A DNA stretch of 64,000 nt, from assembly GCA_043228905.1 (NCBI GenBank), contig JBHGNT010000035.1, positions 1 to 64,000 on the forward strand, read 5' to 3'. Each line of letters opens with the position of its first letter. The stretch's first letter is position 1. The notes beneath the pieces are model-generated. The model was not told the origin of the DNA. It made no database searches and saw nothing but the letters and a program-made list of their open reading frames with translations. Shown piece after piece: positions 57,801-64,000 of the stretch. This DNA comes from Azolla caroliniana. Its lineage: Eukaryota; Polypodiophyta. Made by a program: the position numbers and the translations under genes.

Positions 57801-60800
57801 TTTAATTTACTCAAGGGCTCCTCTCAACTCCCTCCTCAAGTTTGCTAATTTCTTCATATCTCTCGACCTAAGTTTAAAATCTTGAGTTTTTAAATCCACA
57901 TCATAGCTAGCGTTGTTAGCTTCGATTCGCATATTTGAACACAAAAATCCGATATCACACTCGCCAGGTATGAATATTTTAATTTACCTACTAGCTCTTC
58001 TCAACTCACTCCTCAAATTTGGTAATTTCGTCATGTCTCTCGACCTGAGTTTCAAAATCTTGATTTTTTAACTCCATATCATTGCTAGCGTTGTTAGATT
58101 CGATTACATGTTTGAACACAAAAATCCGATATCACACGAGCCAGGTAGGAACATTTTAATTTACTCTAGGGGTCCTCACAACTCCCTCTTCAAGTTTGCT
58201 AATTTCGTCATGTCTCTCGATGTGAGTTTCAAAATCTTGATTTTTTAATTCCATATCATAGCTAGCGTTGTTAGATTCGATTCGCATGTTTGAACACAAA
58301 AATCCGATTTCACACGAGCCAGGTATGGACATTTTAGTTTACTCAAGGGCTCCTCTCAACTCCCTCCTCAAGTTTGTTAATTTCTTCATATCTCTCGACC
58401 TGAGTTTCAAAATCATGAGTTTTTAAATCCACATCATAGCTAGCGTTATTAGCTTCGATTCGCATGTTTGAATACAAAAATCCGATATCACACTCGCCAG
58501 GTATGAATATTTAAATTTACCTACCTACTCTTCTCAACTCCCTCCTCAAATTTGGTAATTTTGTCATGTCTCTCGACCCTAGTTTGAAAATCTTGATTTT
58601 TTAATTCCTTATCATAGCTAGCGTTGTTAGCTTTGATTCGCATGTTTGAACACATAAATCCGATATGACACTCGCTAGGTATGAACATTTAAATTTACCT
58701 ACTAGCTCTTCTCAACTCACTCCTCAAATTTGGTAATTTCCTCATGTCTCTCGACCTGAGTTTCAAAATCTTGATTTTTTAATTCCATATCATAGGTACC
58801 GTTGTTAGCTTCGATTCGCATGTTTGAATACAAAAATACGATACCACACGAGCCAGGTATGGACATTTTGGTTTACTCAAGGGCTCCTCTGAACTCCCTC
58901 CTCATGTTTGCTAATTTCGTCATGTCTCTCGACCTGAGTTTCAAAATCTTGATTTTTTAATTCCATATCATAGCTAGCGTTGTTAGCTTCGATTCGCATG
59001 TCTGAACACAAAAATCCGATATCACACGAGCCAGGTATGAACATTTTAATTTACCTACTAGCTCTTCTCAACTCACTCCTCGAATTTAGTAATTTCGTCA
59101 TGTCTCTCGACCTGAGTTTCAAAATCTTGATTTTTTAATTCCATATCAAAACTAGCGTTGTTAGCTTCGATTCGCATGTTTGAACACAAAAATCCGATAT
59201 CACACGAGCCAGGTATGAACATTTTAATTTACTCAAGGGCTCCTCTTAACTCCCTCCTCAAGTTTGCTAATTTCTTCATATCTCTCGACCTAAGTTTAAA
59301 ATCTTGAGTTTTTAAATCCACATCATAGCTAGCGTTGTTAGCTTCGATTCGCATATTTGAACACAAAAATCCGATATCACACTCGCCAGGTATGAATATT
59401 TTAATTTACCTACTAGCTCTTCTCAACTCACTCCTCAAATTTGGTAATTTCGTCATGTCTCTCGACCTGAGTTTCAAAATCTTGATTTTTTAACTCCATA
59501 TCATTGCTAGCGTTGTTAGATTCGATTCACATGTTTGAACACAAAAATCCGATATCACACGAGCCAGGTAGGAACATTTTAATTTACTCTAGGGGTCCTC
59601 ACAACTCCCTCTTCAAGTTTGCTAATTTCTTCATGTCTCTCGATGTGAGTTTCAAAATCTTGATTTTTTAATTCCATATCATAGCTAGCGTTGTTAGATT
59701 CGATTCGCATGTTTGAACACAAAAATCCGATTTCACACGAGCCAGGTATGGACATTTTGTTTACTCAAGGGCTCCTCTCAACTCCCTCCTCAAGTTTGTT
59801 AATTTCTTCATATCTCTCGACCTGAGTTTCAAAATCATGAGTTTTTAAATCCACATCATAGCTAGCGTTCTTAGCTTCGATTCGCATGTTTGAATACAAA
59901 AATCCGATATCACACTCGCCAGGTATGAACATTTAAATTTACCTACCTACTCTTCTCAACTCCCTCCTCAAATTTGGTAATTTCGTTATGTCTCTCGACC
60001 TAATTTCTCAAATCTTGATTTTTTAAATCCTTATCATAGCTAGCGTTGTTATCTTCGATTCGCATGTTTGAACACATAAATCCGATATGACACTCGCCAG
60101 GTATGAACATTTAAATTTACCTACTAGCTCTTCTCAACTCACTCCTCAAATTTGGTAATTTCCTCATGTCTCTCGACCTGAGTTTCAAAATCTTGACTTT
60201 TTAATTCAATATCATAGCTAGCGTTGTTAGATTCGATTCGCATATTTGAACACAAAAATCCGATATCACACAAGCCAGGTAGGAACATTTTAATTTACTC
60301 AAGGGCTCCTCTCAACTCCCTCCTCAAGTTTGCTATTTTCGTCATGTCTCTCGACCTGAGTTTCAAAATCTTTATTTTTTAATTCCATATCATAGATAGC
60401 GTTGTTAGATTTAATTCACATGTTTGAACACAAAAATCCGATATCACACGAGCCAGATAGGAACATTTTAATTTACTCAAGGGCTCCTCTCAACTCCCTC
60501 CTCAAGTTTGCTAATTTCTTCATATTTCTCGACCTGAGTTTCAAAATCTTGATTTTTCAATTCCATATCATAGCTAGCGTTGTTAGCTTCGATTCGCATA
60601 TTTGAACACAAAAATCTGATATCATACGAGCCAGGTACGAACATTTTAATTTACTCAACGGCTCCTCTCAACTCCCTCCTCAAGTTTGCTAATTTCGTCA
60701 TGCCTCTTGACCTGAGTTTCAAAATCTTGATTTTTTAATTCCATATTATAGCTTGCGTTGTTAGCTTCGATTCGCATGTCTGAACACAAAAATCCGATAT

Positions 60801-63430
60801 CACACGAGCCAGGTATGAGCATTTTAATTTACCTACTAGCTCTTCTCAACTCCTTCCTCGAATTTGGTAATTTCGTCATGTCTCTGGACCTGAGTTTCAA
60901 AATCTTGATTTTTTAATTCCATATCAAAACTAGCGTTGTTAGCTTCGATTCGCATGTTTGAACACAAAAATCCGATATCACACGAGCCAGGTAGGAACAT
61001 TTTAATTTACTCAAGGGCTCCTCTCAACACCCTCCTCAAGTTTGCTAATTTCTTCATATCTCTCGACCTGAGTTTCAAAATCTTGATTTTTTAATTCGAT
61101 ATCATAGCTAGTGTTGTTAGCTTCGATTCGCATGTTTGAACACAAAAATCCGATATCACACGAGCCAGGTATGAACAATTTAATTTACCTACTAGCTCTT
61201 CTCAACTCACTCCTCAAATTTGGTAATTTCGTCATGTCTCTCGACCTGAGTTTCAAAATCTTGATTTTTTAATTCCATATCATAGCTAGCGTTTTAAGCT
61301 TCGATTCGTATGTTTGAACACAAAAATCCGATATCACACGAGCCAGTTATGAACATTTTAATTTACTCAAGGGCTCCTCTCAACTCCCTCCTCAAGTTTG
61401 CTAATTTCTTGATATCTCTCGACCTGAGTTTAAAAATCTTGATTTTTTAAATCCACATCATAGCTACCGCTGTTAGCTTCGATTCGCATGTTTGAACACA
61501 TAAATTCGATATGACACGAGCCACGTATGAACATTTTAATTTACCTACTAGCTCTTCTCAACTCACTCCTCAAATTTGGTAATTTCGTCATGTCTCACGA
61601 CCTGCGTTTCAAAATCTTGACTTTTTAATTCCATATCATAGCTAGCGTTGTTAGATTCGAATGGCATATTTGAACACAAAAATCCGATATCACACGAGCC
61701 AGGTAGGAACATTTTAATTTACTCAAGGGCTCCTCTCAACTCCCTCCTCAAGTTTGCTATTTTCGTCATGTCTCTCGACCTGAGTTTCAAAATCTTGATT
61801 TTTTAATTCCATATCATAGCTAGCGTTGTTAGATTCGATTCGCATGTTTGAACACAAAAATCCGATATCACACGAGCCAGGTAGGAACATTTTAATTTAC
61901 TGAAGGGCTCCTCTCAACTCCCTCCTCAAGTTTGCTATTTTCGTCATGTCTCTCGAACTGAGTTTCAAAATCTTGATTTTGTAATTCCATATCATAGCTA
62001 GTGTTGTTAGCTTCGATTCGCATGTTTGAACACAAAAATCCGATATGACACGAGCCAGGTATGAACATTTTAATTTACCTAATAGCTCTTCTCAACTCAC
62101 TCCTCATATTTTGTAATTTCGTCATGTCTCTCGACCTGAGTTTCAAAATCCTGATTTTTTAATTCTATATCATAGCTAGCGTTGTTAGCTTCGATTCGCA
62201 TATTTGAACACATAAATCCGATATCACACGAGCCAGGTATGAACATTTTAATTTACTCAAGGGCTCCCTCAACTCCCTCAAGTTTGCTATTTTCGTCATG
62301 TCTCTCGACCCGAGTTTCAAAATCTTGAACACATCATAGCTAGCGTTGTTAGCTTCGATTCGCATATTTGAACACAAAAATCCGATATCACACTCGCCAG
62401 GTATGAATATTTTAATTTACCTACTCGCTCTTCTCAACTCACTCCTCAAATTTGGTAATTTCGTCATGTCTCTCGACCTGAGTTTCAAAATCTTGATTTT
62501 TTAATTCCATATCAAAACTAGCGTTGTTAGCTTCGATTCGCAGGTTTGAACACAAAAATCCGATATCACACGAGCCAGGTATGAACATTTTAATTTACTC
62601 AAGGGCTCCTCTCAACCCCCTCCTCAAGTTTGCTAATTTCTTCATATCTCTCGACCTATGTTTAAAATCTTGAGTTTTTAAATCCACATAATAGCTAGCG
62701 TTGTTAGCTTCGATTCGCATATTTGAACACAAAAATCCGATATCACACGAGCCAGGTATGGACATTTTCGTTTACTCAAGGGCTCCTCTCAACTCCCTCC
62801 TCGAATTTGGTAATTTCGTCATGTCTCTCGACCTGAGTTTCAAAATCTTGATTTTTTAATTCCATATCATAGCTAGCATTGTTACCTTCGATTCGCATGT
62901 TTGAACACAAAACTCCGATATTACACGAGCCAGGTATGGACATTTTAATTTACTCAAGGGCTCCTCTCAACCCCCTCCTCAAGTTTGCTAATTTCTTCAT
63001 ATCGCTCGACCTGAGTTTCAAAATCTTGATTTTTCAATTCCATATCATAGCTAGCGTTGTTAGCTTCGATTCGCATGTTTGAACACGAAAATCCGATATC
63101 ATACGAGCTAGGTACGAATATTTTAATTTACTCAAGGGCTCCTCTCAACTCCCTCCACAAGTTTGCTAATTTCGTCATGCCTCTCGACCTGAGTTTCAAA
63201 ATCTTGATTTTTTAATTCCATATCATAGCTTGCGTTGTTAGCTTCGATTCGCATGTCTGAACACAAAAATCCGATATCATACGAGCCAGGTATGAACATT
63301 TTAATTTACCTACTAGCTCTTCTCAACTCACTCCTCGAATTTAGTAATTTCGTCATGTCTCTCGACCTGAGTTTCAAAATTTTGATTTTTTAATTCCATA
63401 TCAAAACTAGCGTTGTTAGCTTCGATTCGC
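54900..63430. repeat. Pair of segments duplicated 7071 bp apart
   Basis: The segment from about 54900-56350 matches about 61970-63420. Rare features are shared at the same offset: the short monomer with CTTGAACACATCATAG (near 55252 and 62323), CCTATGTTTAAAATC (near 55584 and 62655) and CCCCCTCCTCAAGTTTGC (near 55546 and 62616). The sequence after 63440 repeats the start of the second copy again, with the GAACTGAG marker near 61955 and 63673. Confidence 0.8.
56741..60010. repeat. Eight-monomer higher-order repeat (~1.42 kb), two full copies and a partial third
   Basis: The variant ACTCTAGGGGTCCTCACAAC occurs at 56741, 58163 and 59586, 1422-1423 bp apart (8 x 178 less one or two). Variants in between recur in order: GATTTCACACGAGCC, TTGAATACAAAAATCC and ATAGGTACCGTTG. 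The third copy departs near 60000 (CTAATTTCTCAAATC). The same marker at 47455 and at 54649 is also 1422 bp apart once the gypsy insertion is subtracted, so the element landed inside this HOR. Confidence 0.85.
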
Positions 63431-64000
63431 ATGTTTGAACATAAGGGCTCCTCTCAACTCCCTCCTCAAGTTTGCTATTTTCGTCATGTCTCTCGACCTG
63501 AGTTTCAAAATCTTGATTTTTTAATTCCATATCATAGCTAGCGTTGTTAGATTCGATTCGCATGTTTGAACACAAAAATCCGATATCACACGAGCCAGGT
63601 AGGAACATTTTAATTTACTGAAGGGCTCCTCTCAACTCCCTCCTCAAGTTTGCTATTTTCGTCATGTCTCTCGAACTGAGTTTCAAAATCTTGATTTTGT
63701 AATTCCATATCATAGCTAGCGTTGTTAGCTTCGATTCGCATGTTTGAACACAAAAATCCGATATGACACGAGCCAGGTATGAACATTTTAATTTACCTAA
63801 TAGCTCTTCTCAACTCACTCCTCATATTTTGTAATTTCGTCATGTCTCTCGACCTGAGTTTCAAAATCCTGATTTTTTAATTCTATATCATAGCTAGCGT
63901 TGTTAGCTTCGATTCGCATATTTGAACACATAAATCCGATATCACACGAGCCAGGTATGAACATTTTAATTTACTCAAGGGCTCCCTCAACTCCCTCAAG

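Larger units (their letters stand above)
54567..64000. repeat. Satellite block D: 178-bp monomers to the window end
   Basis: The same family as block C, continuing in register from the gypsy insertion. Shortened monomers occur near 55190-55265, 62262-62338 and at the window end (GGGCTCCCTCAACTCCCTCAAG). A further short unit occurs near 56600 (CTCTTCGTCATG), and a deletion junction is seen near 63440 (TTTGAACATAAGGGCTCC). No host gene is seen. The array runs off the right edge. Confidence 0.97.

Overview
This window is eukaryotic, repeat-dominated, centromere- or heterochromatin-like DNA with no ordinary host gene that I can recognise. About 53.6 of the 64 kb is one tandem satellite with a 178-bp monomer. 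Shorter variants of about 128, 135 and 176 bp occur, and monomers are organised into several local higher-order repeats (HORs). The array runs off both ends of the window. Two retroelements interrupt it. TTTAGGG-type telomere-like motifs, a Tf1/sushi-type chromodomain Ty3/gypsy element and an endonuclease-lacking Penelope-like element (PLE) together suggest a plant-type lineage (for example bryophyte or lycophyte) or another TTTAGGG-telomere eukaryote. That assignment is inference and weak.

Layout. 1-5260: satellite block A, with full 178-bp and deleted 128-bp monomers and a recurring 1146-bp spacing. 5261-16780: satellite block B, more diverged, with 5-monomer tandem duplications of about 890 and 847 bp. 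16781-21430: a 4.65-kb insert on the minus strand that looks like an endonuclease-deficient PLE. In its sense direction it has a Pro/His/Gln-rich ORF, a basic N-terminal segment, a PLE reverse transcriptase with intact catalytic residues, a TC-rich 3' region, a hammerhead ribozyme, and finally degenerate telomere-like repeats. 21431-48799: satellite block C, with 14-, 11-, 15-, 23- and 13-monomer duplications. 48800-54566: a complete Ty3/gypsy chromovirus-type element on the minus strand. It has two identical-looking 456-bp LTRs, a 5-bp target duplication ATTGC, gag, and a pol with protease, RT, RNase H, integrase and chromodomain. 54567-64000: satellite block D, with an 8-monomer HOR and a 7.07-kb duplication.

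Most interesting points. (1) The gypsy LTR carries ten consecutive pentamers of a heat-shock element immediately upstream of a TATA box, which suggests heat-inducible transcription. (2) The predicted transcript start of the same element begins with 12 nt complementary to the sequence just inside the 5' LTR, the signature of Tf1/sushi self-priming; gag and pol are joined by a candidate -1 frameshift heptamer. (3) The PLE lacks a GIY-YIG endonuclease and carries a type I hammerhead ribozyme. It sits with its 3' end toward G-rich TTTAGGG-like repeats, the orientation expected if reverse transcription was primed from a telomeric 3' overhang, yet it is now embedded in satellite DNA.

All short ORFs in the satellite are by-products of translating the repeat and are not annotated as genes.
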